From Cercis canadensis (taxonomy: Eukaryota > Streptophyta > Magnoliopsida > Fabales > Fabaceae), in NCBI GenBank assembly GCA_003255065.1, contig QAOA01004360.1, positions 1-64,000 of the forward strand: a DNA stretch of 64,000 bases. The letters run 5' to 3'. The position numbers and the translations under genes are program-made. Positions 47,171 to 58,734 of this stretch are shown here, one piece after another. The notes beneath the pieces are model-generated. The model was not told the origin of the DNA. It was given only the letters and a program-made list of their open reading frames with translations, and searched no databases. Position 1 is the first letter of the stretch, and each line of letters starts with the position of its first letter.

Positions 47171-47216
47171 CGCCCCCGTCCCGCTCGGCCGCGCATTGCG
47201 CGGGGCATTTTACTAG
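47171..47216 (+). other. Helitron 3' terminal hairpin and CTAG end
   Basis: GC-rich block with stem CCGCGC-ATT-GCGCGG, nine-base spacer, CTAG; the next base is T, as expected for insertion between A and T. The hairpin acts as the rolling-circle termination signal. Confidence 0.92.
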
Positions 47217-47280
47217 TATTGTATAATAAGAGCATACACTTATCTCAACTACATAAAAATAAAACAAATTTTGTAAAAGA
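47217..47280 (+). repeat. 64-bp direct repeat, right copy
   Basis: Identical by eye to 37532-37595. It starts exactly at the base after the Helitron CTAG terminus. Confidence 0.95.
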
Positions 47281-47301
47281 GCAAGATGCTATAACTAAAT
47301 T

Positions 47302-47510
47302 TCAATATTTTACAGGCCAAGATTTTTTAACTACATTCATAATGGTAGAAGGAGTTGACGTTTTGTGTTTTGCAATCTTTGAAGGAGGCAACTTCAAGTT
47401 TGGTTTGGGCTTACTTTGCTTTTGACTTTTACCATTTGCTCGTTTCCCACCATAGACATCTTGGTCACTTACTTCATCCATTTCGTTGTCAGCATTTGCT
47501 TGAGCATTCT
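47302..47510 (-). CDS. Possible terminal exon of an unrecognised gene
   Basis: On the minus strand a good acceptor (pyrimidine-rich tract ending TATTATGCAG, 47511-47520) opens a frame of about 68 codons: NAQANADNEMDEVSDQD, then a Lys/Ser/Pro-rich tail ending SWPVKY and a stop at 47302-47304. I do not recognise the family. A possible first exon lies near 51131-51085 (MVIRREGQLVPKLK then a GTATGT donor), but I could not build the exons between. Low-complexity composition makes a chance frame possible. Confidence 0.3.
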
Positions 47511-47651
47511 CTGCATAATAAGGGGGTACACCAACACAACACCTTCCAAAAGGAAAAACATCAAAACAACATTTAGAGGAAGTAGAACATAAGCAGCTCC
47601 AATGATGTTATATCCCATGATGAATGTAACCACAAATTCACAATCACAAAA

Positions 47652-47896
47652 CATTTAATTAATGGGGTTGCAGCACTTAAGATGAGATAATTGAATCATA
47701 GCTTCCATAATTTAAAAAGGAATTAGGGAGCAAAGTACAGATCAGCCCTAATTGGAATCACCATGTGACATATATGTTGAATTCCTTGGTTAAGACTTAA
47801 AGAATCTTTTACCAATTAATGACAAATTAGAACCTACTATGTAAACAGCATTCCTAATCCTTTCTTAAGCATTTAATTAATGGGGTTGCAGCACTT
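47652..47896 (+). repeat. 27-bp direct repeat, two copies
   Basis: Two exact copies at 47652-47678 and 47870-47896, 218 bases apart, each running from CATTTAATTAATGGGG to TTGCAGCACTT. Their origin is unknown. Confidence 0.85.
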
Positions 47897-47899
47897 TTT

Positions 47900-50800
47900 A
47901 GATTTACCTAAATTAGAAACGGAAGCCAAGTTGAATGGTATAGCAGTAAAGGCACAAACGATTTCTAGTCCTATAACCTTTTACAAGACTCTCAGAAACT
48001 AGGAAACCATGAATCAGATCTCAAGTTTATTTAGAACATTAAATCTGTGAATCACTCAAGATAGACTTTATCTCCAACAAAATAGTCACGTTCTCATATA
48101 GTATGTTTTTATCTTTTGGGCCGCAAAGTGCGACAACCACTGCTTCAAAGTTCATAAATCACGCAAAGAGTTTTCTAATGAAATACACCACTTAGGATAT
48201 CATTATTCTTAAGTTAATCTTGAATATAGTCATTTACACCTTGATCAATGCATAACTATATCCAAGCACAGAAATGGAACAGTAAACCACAAAAGTAGCA
48301 TTACTTAACCATGCAAGATTAGTTCAAAACCATACAAGGACAACTTGGAATTAATGATTTATTTCGAGCATAAAAAAATTCTCTCAGCAGAACAAACTAA
48401 GGACATCACTCTATTACCATGGCAAAGTTGATGCAATCCATAGTAACTACCATGTCATCAGTCATCATACCTATGCTGTTGCAAATAAATTAAGGCATAT
48501 ATCAACACAATAAAGATAAAGAGAACTTGTCTCCTTACATGGGAACTAATTGAGCTCTCCTAAGATACAGCATAGTTGATACAAACTTTAAAGAAAAAAT
48601 AGTTAGATAAAGGTACTCTTCTTGGCAATTAATTCTCATTTGGTAGGAAAAAAAGTAGACATGACAACTACCTGCCACACTTCAATATCCACATACACTA
48701 TTGATTTCAGCACATAAAGGAGAGGATAAAACATAATGAAAGCCTCTATCCTGTGTGAGACAAACATGGAGGAAAATATTTGGGTAGCACAGAAATGCAA
48801 TTTAGCTATCTTATAAAATTTATGAAAAAATATTCTAAAAAATTTNATTTCTTCAATGTAGTGATGTACAAAGGTGCAGACTGAAAAGGATAATATGGAG
48901 GTTGAAATTATGCACAAGGAAAGACACTGCAAAATCATCTGAATGCTCTAGAGATGAACTCTCAGGCAGACCATATAGCAATTAGCATTACAGATTAAAG
49001 TGGCAATGTAGCAATTATATGATGACATCTAGCATCAGCTTGCATACACTTTCCCATTACACCACTAATCTACAACAAAGTGAAGAATTAAAAATTCCCC
49101 AGCTACTCTGTTGGACTGAACTTATACAGATAAGAAATATGGGAAACAGACATTTTCCTTCTAACTCAAGCATGCTTATGGTTGCTAATGCTTGCATACA
49201 GTTATCCAATAAGGAGCAATTGTAAGCAATAAACCAAGTCCCCCATGACCAATATGGGAAACAATAGACAAACTCTATAACTGACACTAATGATAAATCA
49301 AATGCCACAAGAAACGAACTGATGCAAGAAAGATAATAAAGGGGAAGAAACTGAAGCTTTCATAACATGGCACTAACCTCACCAACAGTTACAACTTACA
49401 ATTGACATGGAAGAACCAGATGCAATCCTATCAATCATATCATACATCTATGCTGTATGCAAGCAAAAATAATATGCATCAAATATTTTTCATTCAACAA
49501 AAGCAAATTTAAAACAATTGCAGATCCCAATGACTAATTGCAAATACAGTGTTTTTCAACTAATATCCAGAAATTAAAGGATATACAAACCACTCCAAAT
49601 TAATAAACAAAAGGAAGAATATTTGAAATAGCTATTGTACCTGAAAAAATCATTCGGTAAATGGAATGGACTTCAAACGGGTACCAGAATTTACAGGTTC
49701 CAGAAAAAATGGTGACCAGAGATGTTATTACAGCCAGAAATTACCAGAAGAAGAAGAGAGCCTTGGCAATGTAAAAACTATGATATACAACCAGCATTTT
49801 AGATACAATTATATAATTGTAAGTTTATTTCTCATATGAGTATCTTTTTCTCACTTTTGAATGTTTGTTTCATGCAGCAAAGAATCTTTCCTTGCATAAA
49901 AAAAATAACAAGATAAGGTCTATGCTGTTGAACCATCCTTCAGCTCTTAATATATATTAAAGATGAGGTTGAGATATTGTCACAGACTTGAGACTTTCAA
50001 GTACTAAAGCACCTCAAAACCTTTTTCACTTGTATTCGACACCACAAATTACTGATCATTTGTATGTTCTAAAAGGCATCAGGCTCAAAGGTGCAGAATA
50101 GGTACAAAAATTAAACAAACACAAAATAAAAAATTTTAGACACCAAGGCCTGTGCCATAAGCTGAGCAGCAGAAAGTGCAAAAATGACACGAAAAAGAAA
50201 CAGAAGTTCCATTTTACAAGTCCACAAGGAGAAGAAACCATGTAAAATTTATTTCCTTACTACTTTTCCTTCTTCTATCCAACAATAATTATTCCTATCA
50301 AAATTCATTGATATTCAAATCAAACTCTCTTTATTTTCTCTGTTTTAATTTCAAAGCTGGCCTTTGTTAAGATGGCAAGCCTATTTGTTATCTCAATATT
50401 CTATACACTCCCTCCCTTTTGACCATTCCCACCCAAGTTTCAACACGAAGAGCTGAGCAACCTTATTCCATTTTACAATTTGCTGTTATTTCATAACGAA
50501 ATTGACAAACTAACCATCTGGCATGCATGGCACCATTTTGACACCAATTGCCAATGTTATTTTATGTCCACAGTTCAAAACATTGAAAACTATGCAGGTC
50601 TAGCACAATAGTCTTATTTGCTAAGTATAATAAACCATGATAAAGAGCATCCCCAATATACATTATAAACAATAGAACTTTCATGAATCTAATTCCCAAT
50701 TTCATTATTCAAAAGTAAATGTAAGAACAGAGAAACCAAGCAACTTTACTTGGGAGTTTATATGAGAAAATCACCCTGACTAAAACTGCTAACAAGATGA

Positions 50801-52045
50801 CCAATTTCATCAAGACACCCAGTTCTTGTGAGTGCTAATCAGTGCTGATAAAAGCCCCGCAGAAGGCACCAAAAGCGGCCCAGAAAAGGGCCCTTTCCCA
50901 TCCAAGTACAAAGTACTTTAACATGGCATAATCGTAGCTAGCTTTACTATTTCATCGCCCTACCCCAATCACGAGCTAATCGCACACAATACAAGGGAGA
51001 ATAACAAAAGAGCTGAGAAATCTATCAATTTGCTTTCCAGAATAGTTATATCTCATAACTATTATGGTCAAGGATACATACCCGGCACTTAAGCTTGGGA
51101 ACTAGTTGCCCTTCTCTCCTAATAACCATGTCTGAAGCACTCTTCCAACGAAACACAAGTGAGAAGAGAGATTTAGGGAAAAGGGGTTCAAATACTTACC
51201 CAATCCAGGAAGCATACACATTGGGTTCAAATACCCCTTCCCTCTACTTTTATCTATTTTTCCCTTTTCTCTCATGCTCAGCTCTACTCTTCCCTAACCA
51301 TTTTGCCATTTTTAATTTTTTTTTTTTTTGCATACACATTGCCCTCTGTTTAGNCACAGTGCCCTCTGTTTAGAATAAGTGAAAATAAAAATTATGATTT
51401 TGAGAAGAATGGAAATTTAGACATATACATATATAATAACATACTAAATACAGTTTCATTAAATAATTTATCAATATATAAACATTTTTACATTTATTTT
51501 TAAATTTTTTCTCTTCTTTTTTCAAACAAGCCAAGGTATGCCCAGTGCTAATACGAGAGGCTGTCTTTCCATTTGCTTAGGTTGCTTGTGCCATGCCGTC
51601 CTTTAAAATTAAAATATACTCATTTCGTTGTTTGATTTCACTATGTCGAATAGGTAAAAACATGCATAGTTTATATGATACTAATGTCAATTTATGGTGA
51701 CTTTTGTGCGTAGGATTAGTCTTGTGTGTGTTTATTTTTGATTATGACTTTAAATTTAAATATAAAATTTATAAATTTTGAAAATGATTTCAATATCATT
51801 GACTATAAATCAGTTGATTTTAGCCTTATGTTTCATTCAAATAAAACATTTCATCATTTTCAACGAAAAATCAAAAAGTCTCTATCCAATTNTGTGGCTA
51901 ACAAAACCAATGGGTCTTCATAAATAAATAAATGAAGTTGGTCATGGGGTCAAGTAACATTAAGACCCACGCGTTTAAACCGTTTACTTTGTCTCTGACT
52001 TTATTACATTAATTTTTTCATGTATAAGTGGTTATATAAGAGTTA
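47900..52045. other. Long stretch without an identified gene
   Basis: AT-rich, intron-like sequence. No frame on either strand matches a family I know and no LTR or inverted-repeat ends were found. Single unresolved bases occur at 48846, 51354 and 51892. Around 51354 the block CACA(T/G)TGCCCTCTGTTTAG appears on both sides of the N. If the weak exons at 47302-47510 and ~51131 are real, this would be introns of one minus-strand gene. Confidence 0.4.
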
Positions 52046-52061
52046 GAAGTGATTCCAATTA

Positions 52062-53126
52062 AAGGAGCATTAAAACCAAACATTGATAAAGGAGCGATGC
52101 TAGGATGACAACTCTGCTCTTCAATTGGTTTGGAAAAAGGTTTGGAAGCTTAAAATTCCTCACAAATATCGACTTTTCTTATGGCGTTGTTGCAAAAATA
52201 TTTTACCTGCAACCGGTGCACTTGCTAGTCGGGGTTTGGATATTTCAAACTTGTGTCCGCTTTGTCAATCAGAACCGGAGTCCATTCTGCATGCTTTCTT
52301 TCTATGCCCAGACGTCCTTGGATTGTGGGATGCCATGGACTTTGTTTTTGACTCAGAGGGTAATACTGCTGCCACGTTTCTGGACTGGTTCAAACAGCTA
52401 TGTATGGGATGCGAAGAGGAGAAGATCGCAAAAATGATCCTGGTGTGCTATAGGCTTTGGCATAGACATAATGAAGCTCGGTTGGGCAAGCCAAAGCTCC
52501 CTGTGGTGACTGTTTGGCATAATACGTTGGCCTTATGGGAGGAGTTAGACATATATCCTTCACACCAATCTAGTGGTAGAGTTGACAGAGTTGCTAGGTG
52601 GGAGAGACCAGCGGCTCCTTTCTTTAAACTGAATGTGGATGCCTCTTTGCACAGTTGTGGTAAGGGAGGTATTGGCGCCGTTCTCCGCGATCATGTAGGC
52701 ATTTTTATTGCTGCTTGGGCTCATAATGTAGAGGGGCTCAATTCCGTGGAAGTACTAGAGGCAATGGCGTGCAGGGTGGGGGTACAGAAAGCTTTAGAAT
52801 TGGGTGTGAGGGATCTCTGCATTGAGGGGGATGCGCAGAGCATCATGCTAGCCTTAAAGCATAACCATCGAAATTTGTCTCCTCTGGGGTTGATCTTAGA
52901 TGACGTGCTGGAGTTATGCACTGGGCTACGTGCATGATACTTCAACTGGGTGCCGAGGACTACCAACCAAGTTGCTGATTGTGTTGCGGCTCATGCTACT
53001 GATGCAAACTCATTTTTGTCTTGGTGTGATTTACCGCCAAGTTTCCTTGTTGATGTATGGGTTTCAGATTGTTTATAAAATCCTATCTTCTTATCAAAAA
53101 AAAAAAAAANAAAAAAAAAAAAAAAA
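52062..53126 (+). mobile_element. LINE (L1-type), 5'-truncated, with poly(A) tail and TSD
   Basis: A 16-bp duplication GAAGTGATTCCAATTA flanks the element at 52046-52061 and 53127-53142. The 3' end is a poly(A) run (53096-53126, one N at 53110). Only the C-terminal third of ORF2 is present, as is usual for abortive target-primed reverse transcription. Confidence 0.95.
52125..53080 (+). pseudogene. LINE ORF2 C-terminus: zinc-binding domain and RNase H
   Basis: Open from 52125 to 52934. The zf-RVT domain includes KIPHKYRLFLWRCCKNILPA, then CPLCQSEPESILHAFFLCP. The RNase H domain has FFKLNVDASLHSCGKGGIG (Asp), VLEAMACRVGVQKALELG (Glu) and CIEGDAQSIM (Asp). After the stop at ~52935 the frame still reads NWVPRTTNQVADCVA, the last active-site segment. 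The element arrived truncated, so the protein was never complete here. Confidence 0.9.
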
Positions 53127-53142
53127 GAAGTGATTCCAATTA

Positions 53143-53757
53143 TACCCAGCAAATCAAAGAGAAAGTAATAGAAGTTAACTTCGAAGTGAATAAACGAGAG
53201 GCTCGTAGTGTCCAAATCAAGACATATAAAAAAGAGAACTTGGTTTGTGTTTTTTCGTGGATAGGGTCAAATCTTGAGACTGCCACTTGATTTGAGTTTT
53301 CGAGCTTCAAAAAAAGCACATGAAATAAAGCAGCTTGAAGTTAGAAAATCACTGTTCTTGCATGTTTATTGCTTCACTACAATTTCCTAATATATGTAAA
53401 ACAGGCTTTCAAAATGGGTACATAGGTTGTGAAGCAAGCACATGAACAAGTCTTAGGTAGCAATAGCAACAAATTAAAATCTTAAAGTAGTGGTCGTTAA
53501 CGTATCAAGAAGCCGCAAATTTGTCATACGATTCCCCTAGATAATTTCATCCTAGGGATCGCTTTTAACTTGAAAAAAAAATCAGATTTCCAATTACGAA
53601 GCTCTTTGATCACACTCTTTCACTATTCACATATTTAATACGTAGATCAACCATGATCAATTATCTTTTAAATATGTTACGAGTACGATATCATATAATT
53701 ATTAGTAATATTAGTGGTACATATATAAATGTATGTTTTTCTTATACTTGTAGTTTT
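53143..53757. other. Host DNA, no gene seen
   Basis: Sequence between the LINE and the hAT element. No coding or structural signal is recognised. Confidence 0.45.
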
Positions 53758-54633
53758 TGGGGGTGTTCATAACCCGGCTAACCCATAAAAGCCCCACCAA
53801 ACCCGACTAAATTGATGCCAATTTGACAGTTCTAGATGAAAGGCGGGCGAAATCGGATGGCTGAGATTTGATATTTTGGCTTGGACCGGTCTATTCAGTT
53901 TTCGCTCAAAAAAACCAACTAAAATCGAATCCAACCGGTACTTTCTCTCTCTCTCATCAAGTCCTTCCCACTTCCCAATGGCTGAACATTTCTCTCTTTC
54001 TGTCCTTTCAATTTTTGAAAAATTATTATTTAACTTTTCAACTCTTTCTTCTCTCTCTTGTTAGTCTTTTCCTATGCTTTTTCAATTTCAATTGTCTTTT
54101 CCCTTCACTCTTTCCCTTTCCTTTCAGTTTGGGCTCATCTCCTCTCATCTCCTCTCCCTCACTTGAGTTTTTTACTTTTGTTACTCTCTCTCTCTCATCT
54201 CTATCAGAAGATTCAAAACAAATAAATAGAAGTCAAGCCTAGGTCTCCTCTCCGTCATTGTCCCTCACCGCCATCCAAGGTTTCCTCCTTTTTTTCTCAT
54301 TGTTTTATGTTATCTCTATCTCTCTGTCTCATCGTTTCCTTTTATGCAACTTGGTTCTACAATTGTTTCACGTTTCTCTTTCTGACCCCTCTTCAAACTT
54401 TGCTTGTTCATGGTGATTTTTTGAAACCCATAATCACTTCAAAAGTTCATGAAACAAGAAAAAAAAAACAAAAAAAAAAGCCTAAACTGAGTCAACCCGC
54501 CCAAGCCAACCCAACCCATTTGAAACCGAATCCATCAGTTCCATTGATGAGGTGGGAAAATTCGCATCCGAGCTGGTTGGTCGGTTGGCAAAAGTGCTAC
54601 AATCCGACTGAACCCAACCGATCAACACCCCTA
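53758..54633. mobile_element. Small non-autonomous hAT element
   Basis: Left end TGGGGGTGTTCAT, right end in reverse complement TAGGGGTGTTGAT. The 8-bp flanks GTAGTTTT (53750-53757) and GCAGTTTT (54634-54641) differ at one base. Subterminal CCCGACC/CCAACCC-type repeats lie at both ends. The interior is CT-rich without transposase; the open frames within are composition artefacts. Confidence 0.88.
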
Positions 54634-55041
54634 GCAGTTTTAACACATGACATAATTTAGATTTAGGTTAATTTTTTTTGCAGTTCTATGCATAGTATAC
54701 AAACACCCATTTCTCTTAATTATTAGACTTATTAGTATATGTTATACCACTCATAACTTTTTGAAGTTTTCTCAAATGAAAATTTCTTTGCAAAAAGTGT
54801 CAATAATTTTAATGATAGTGTTTTCTTTGATGAACAAACGCAAAACCAACAAAACCCAATTACGTAAAAGGTGCAGCAGAAAAATCCTAAGTCAAGAGAA
54901 GAAGCATAGGTTCAATTCAGACGAAAGATCTTGTTCTTAAGTCTTTAACACACAAAAAAGAAACGGTCCCAGACCGCCATATCATGTAGAAAACGGTCTT
55001 GCAAGTACATAGAAAAGTCTTTTTTTCTGGCTTTCTGGTAT

Positions 55042-55047
55042 TATAAA
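55042..55047 (+). promoter_or_regulatory. TATA box of the GDSL gene
   Basis: TATAAA 65-70 bases before ATG 55112. A transcription start ~30 bases downstream would fall near 55072-55078, leaving the in-frame ATG at 55082 almost at the cap; this favours ATG 55112 as the start. Confidence 0.6.
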
Positions 55048-55111
55048 GACCCAAGTTACTTTCTTATCTTGTTCCCCTTGTGTGCAGGTTTTGGTAACTC
55101 AAGTTTCTCCA

Positions 55112-57120
55112 ATGAAGTTTCCTGGCACTATCCCACCCTTTTGCTTTTTGTTACTTTTATCTATTGTTACCACAATATTGAATCCTGTTTCTGCCACCAA
55201 AGATTGTAACTTTCCTGCCATCTTTAACTTTGGTGACTCGAACTCTGATACTGGTGGCGGGGCAGCTTCTCTTTCAGCACCGACTCCACCTTATGGTGAG
55301 ACCTATTTTCATAGACCTGCCGGAAGGCTCTCCGATGGTCGTCTCATCATTGATTTCATAGGTAAATATATGTCGTTTTCTTCTTCATTTTCAGTACTGG
55401 ACATGTTTCATATCTCAGGATGGCCTTTTTCATTGAGCAATTCAACTGAGCTAGTACGTACGAGGTAGTAACAGATGCTGTTAGTTACAGTTACACAAAC
55501 ACAGCCAAGTACAGTTCCTAAGTGCATTCTAAAAAAGAGAAAATTTCTAAATCCTCTTAGCTTTCCATTTCAAAATTCGGAGTCTAGAATAGCATGTTTC
55601 TTGTGGGAGAAAAGAAAATAGGAGGTTTCTGTTTGCTTTGTCTTGCAGAGCATGGAATTACTTTGCTGCAATGGCAGAGGACTGGTAGGTTCATCAAATC
55701 AAACTCAGTTGACTTGCGTTTTTACGAAATGGGACTCTACAATAAGCAAGCTAAGAACTAATCATAAGGGCAGAAATGAAATAACAAGATAATATAAAAA
55801 AACGCAATCCTATTAGGTTGTGTTGTGTCAAATAAAGGAAAAAATATCAAATATATTTTTCTTTTTAAAAAAAATTTGGTCTAATTCTAAACCCAATCCT
55901 ATACTACTTGCAACAATGTAATTTACTAATTTATCATCAATATATATATGATTTTTTTAACTTAAAAATTTTGATTTGCAATTTTGGAATTGCAGCACAG
56001 AGTTTTGGACTCTCCTATCTCAGTGCATATCTAGATTCCCTGGGGACCAACTTCTCACATGGTGCAAACTTCGCTGTATCAGGATCAACAATCAGGGGTG
56101 GCTTCAGCCCTTTCTACCTTGATGTGCAGTACACTCAGTTCAGAGAATTCAAACCCAGAACACAAGCGATTAGAAACCAAGGTAAAGGAATTTACACCAT
56201 TCACAGATTTCTTTAACAGCTGTTGAATTCTAAGCATATTTTTTATTTTTTATTATTCTTGGTAGGAGGCATATTTGTGAGCTTGATGCCCAAAGCAGAG
56301 TATTTTCCAAAAGCCTTATACACATTTGACATCGGTCAGAACGATCTTGGTGCTGGGTTTTCCACTAGCATGACTGTGCAGCAAGTCAATGCTTCTGTGC
56401 CTGATATAATTAATAGTTTCACAACAAATGTCAAGGTATTTTAAATTTTCAACACCCTTCTTCACCATTTGGATTGTATTTGGTTATTTATTAAGTTGTT
56501 GTAATTTAATAAACTTGGGGATGAAGAACATATACAATTTGGGAGCCAGGTCATTTTGGATTCACAACACAGGACCCATTGGCTGCCTCCCACATACTTT
56601 TGTCACTTTTCCATCAGCTGAAAGGGATAGCAATGGTTGTACAAAGCCATATAATGAAGTTGCTCAGTATTTCAATCACAAGTTGAAGGAAGCTGTTGTT
56701 CAACTTCGAAAGGACCTTCCTCTGGCTGCAATCACATATGTTGACATCTACTCTGTGAAGTACTCTCTTTACAGCAATCCAAACAAATATGGTGAGCCAA
56801 ATACAATAATATCACATTCTCACAATTATGAAAGACACGTGATTGATTGCTTTATATGACAATGTGTAGGATTTGAGCACCCACTTGTGGTTTGCTGTGG
56901 CTATGGAGGGGAGTACAACTGTGGGGGTACAATAGAGGTGAATGGCACTAAAATATTGGTGGGTTCCTGTGAAAGGCCATCTGTTCGAGTGAATTGGGAT
57001 GGGGTTCACTACACAGAGGCAGCTAACAAGTTCATATATGATCAAATCTCCACAGGGGCTTTCTCAGATCCTCCCCTTCCTTTGAACATGGCATGTCACA
57101 GAAATCCCAATAAAAACTAA
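55112..57120 (+). CDS. GDSL esterase/lipase, five exons, complete
   Basis: Secreted SGNH-fold hydrolase acting on ester bonds of lipids or acylated wall polymers; the substrate is unknown. Exons: 55112-55361, 55996-56181, 56266-56435, 56527-56791, 56870-57120, all GT-AG with matching phases, giving 373 residues, normal for the family. The N-terminus MKFPGTIPPFCFLLLLSI... is a signal peptide ending near VSA. Block I FNFGDSNSDTGG holds the catalytic Ser. Block II is GANFAVSGST, block III DIGQNDLGAG (oxyanion Asn), block V WDGVHYTEAAN with the catalytic Asp and His. It is closest to the At5g14450/ENOD8-like subgroup by memory of motifs. After GSTIR the sequence passes straight to GGFSPF, lacking about eight residues present in the neighbouring copy. 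AATAAA at 57169 is a likely poly(A) signal. Confidence 0.93.
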
Positions 57121-57492
57121 CGCCCTTTACCTGTTTGTTAATCACTCTGCCGTTTGTATTGTATTAGAAATAAAGTCTCAGTTCTCAGCGTTCCCTTTAC
57201 AATAGATATTTGATTAGTTTATGCATTCACCTAGAAAGAATAAAAAAGGGGGATGAATATTGATCCCTGTCTCTTCTCAATTCTGTCTTCTTTCCCAGCA
57301 AAGCAACACACTTTTTTTAGAAGCAATACAAGCATTCCCCATTCGCACATTTGGTTTGAAATTATAATAATCAGAAAAAGACAATTGTTGAAGTATTCAA
57401 ATGCAAGGCCAAGCACAAGCGGCAAGTAAAATTTGAAACTCCCCCAGCTCCATAGATGATAGATCTCAAGCCTAGGTAGCTAGCGGTTCAGC

Positions 57493-58730
57493 ATGAAGAA
57501 AGCGAACATTATTAAAACTGCTACTTCATTTTCTTTTCTCTGCTTGGCTTTGTGGTTTGTTTCTTCATTAAACCCCATTTTTGGTGCCGCTACCAAAGAA
57601 TGTAATTTTCCGGCAATCTTCAACTTTGGAGACTCAAATTCAGACACTGGAGGCTAATCTGCATCCTTTTTTTTGACTCCTCCACCCTATGGTATTACTT
57701 ACTTTCACATGCCAGCAGGACGCAGCTCTGATGGCCGCCTCATAATTGATTTCATAGGTATCTCACTTCCTTTTTCAAATTTTCATTTTCCATTGGAAGT
57801 CATGTAGATTTCTAACATTCAAAACAGGGGATCCTATTCCTTCTCTTATCGAAAATTTTCAATTTTAAATCTTTTAACATTGTGATTTTTGGAGCAAAGT
57901 ACAAACTGTAAAAAATTATGTGTCCAAACGCAGACAATCCAACTTCACTAACCTTTTTTGAATGTGGTATCAGCGGAGGGTTTAGATTTGCCTTATCTGA
58001 GCGCGTATCTTGATTCGCTGGATTCTAACTTCAGTCACGGTGCAAATTTTGCGGTGTCAGCATCAACAATCACACCACAAGACTGGGGTTTCAGTGAGGG
58101 TGGATTTAGTCCTTTTCACCTTGAGGTGCAATCTTGGCAATTCTCCCAATTCAAGTCCAGGTCCCAAATGGTCCTTAAACGAGGAGGGGTATTTCTGGAT
58201 TTGATGCCTAAGGAGGACTATTTTACAAGAGCTTTATATTCATTGGATATTGGCCAAAATGATCTGGGAGCTGGCTTGTTCGGTAACATGTCAATACATG
58301 AAGGAAATGCCTCTGTCCCCAACATTGTCAACAGGTTCTCCACCGACATTCGGGTAAGGTTTCAATTTCACTTACATAATGGGCCTAAATATCAACGGTG
58401 ATATTATTAAATTGGACCCAGAACAGTAATTACAGGCCCATACATAAATGTAAATGTAATATTGTCGTGAACTGCAGAATATATACAACTTGGGAGGTAG
58501 ATCGTTCTGGATCCACAACACAGGACCAATTGGGTGCCTTGCCTATGTGTTGAACACTGGCGAAGGACAGAGCTGGGTGCTCAAAGCCTCACAATAAACT
58601 GGCTCAAATTTTTAACCACAAATTCAAGGAGACTACTGTTCAGCTGAGACACCATCTTTTCCATCTTCATTAATCACTTTTGTAGATGTCTACACCGTTA
58701 AGTACTCTCTCTTTAGCCAACCACACAATT
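57493..58730 (+). pseudogene. GDSL esterase/lipase pseudogene, tandem copy
   Basis: Begins 372 bases after the intact gene. Exon 1 57493-57757 (signal peptide, FNFGDSNSDTGG) has a stop TAA at 57655-57657. Exon 2 57974-58353 reads AEGLDLPYLSAYLDSL, GANFAVSAST, SLDIGQNDLGAGL, and spans what is exons 2 plus 3 in the intact copy, with no intron between. The next exon from 58478 ([21 protein letters not shown]) shifts frame after ~58555; remnants FVDVYTVKYSLF are in another frame. The last exon with the Asp-His pair is missing. In SGST the Gly is Ala (SAST). Confidence 0.92.
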
Positions 58731-58734
58731 TACC

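Larger units (their letters stand above)
37596..47216 (+). mobile_element. Helitron rolling-circle transposon, decayed
   Basis: The 3' end is canonical: a GC-rich hairpin (stem CCGCGC/GCGCGG at 47189-47203, loop ATT), a short AT spacer and terminal CTAG (47213-47216) followed by T. Inside is a Rep/helicase gene of Helitron type. The 5' end is inferred only from the flanking 64-bp repeat: 37596 does not show the usual 5' TC, so the true terminus may lie elsewhere (a candidate is TCCTCTACTTGAC near 37957) or be lost. Confidence 0.88.

Noticed and set aside
53868..54242. 124-codon plus-strand frame
   Set aside because: Low-complexity Ser/Leu/Phe frame in the CT-rich interior of a small hAT element.
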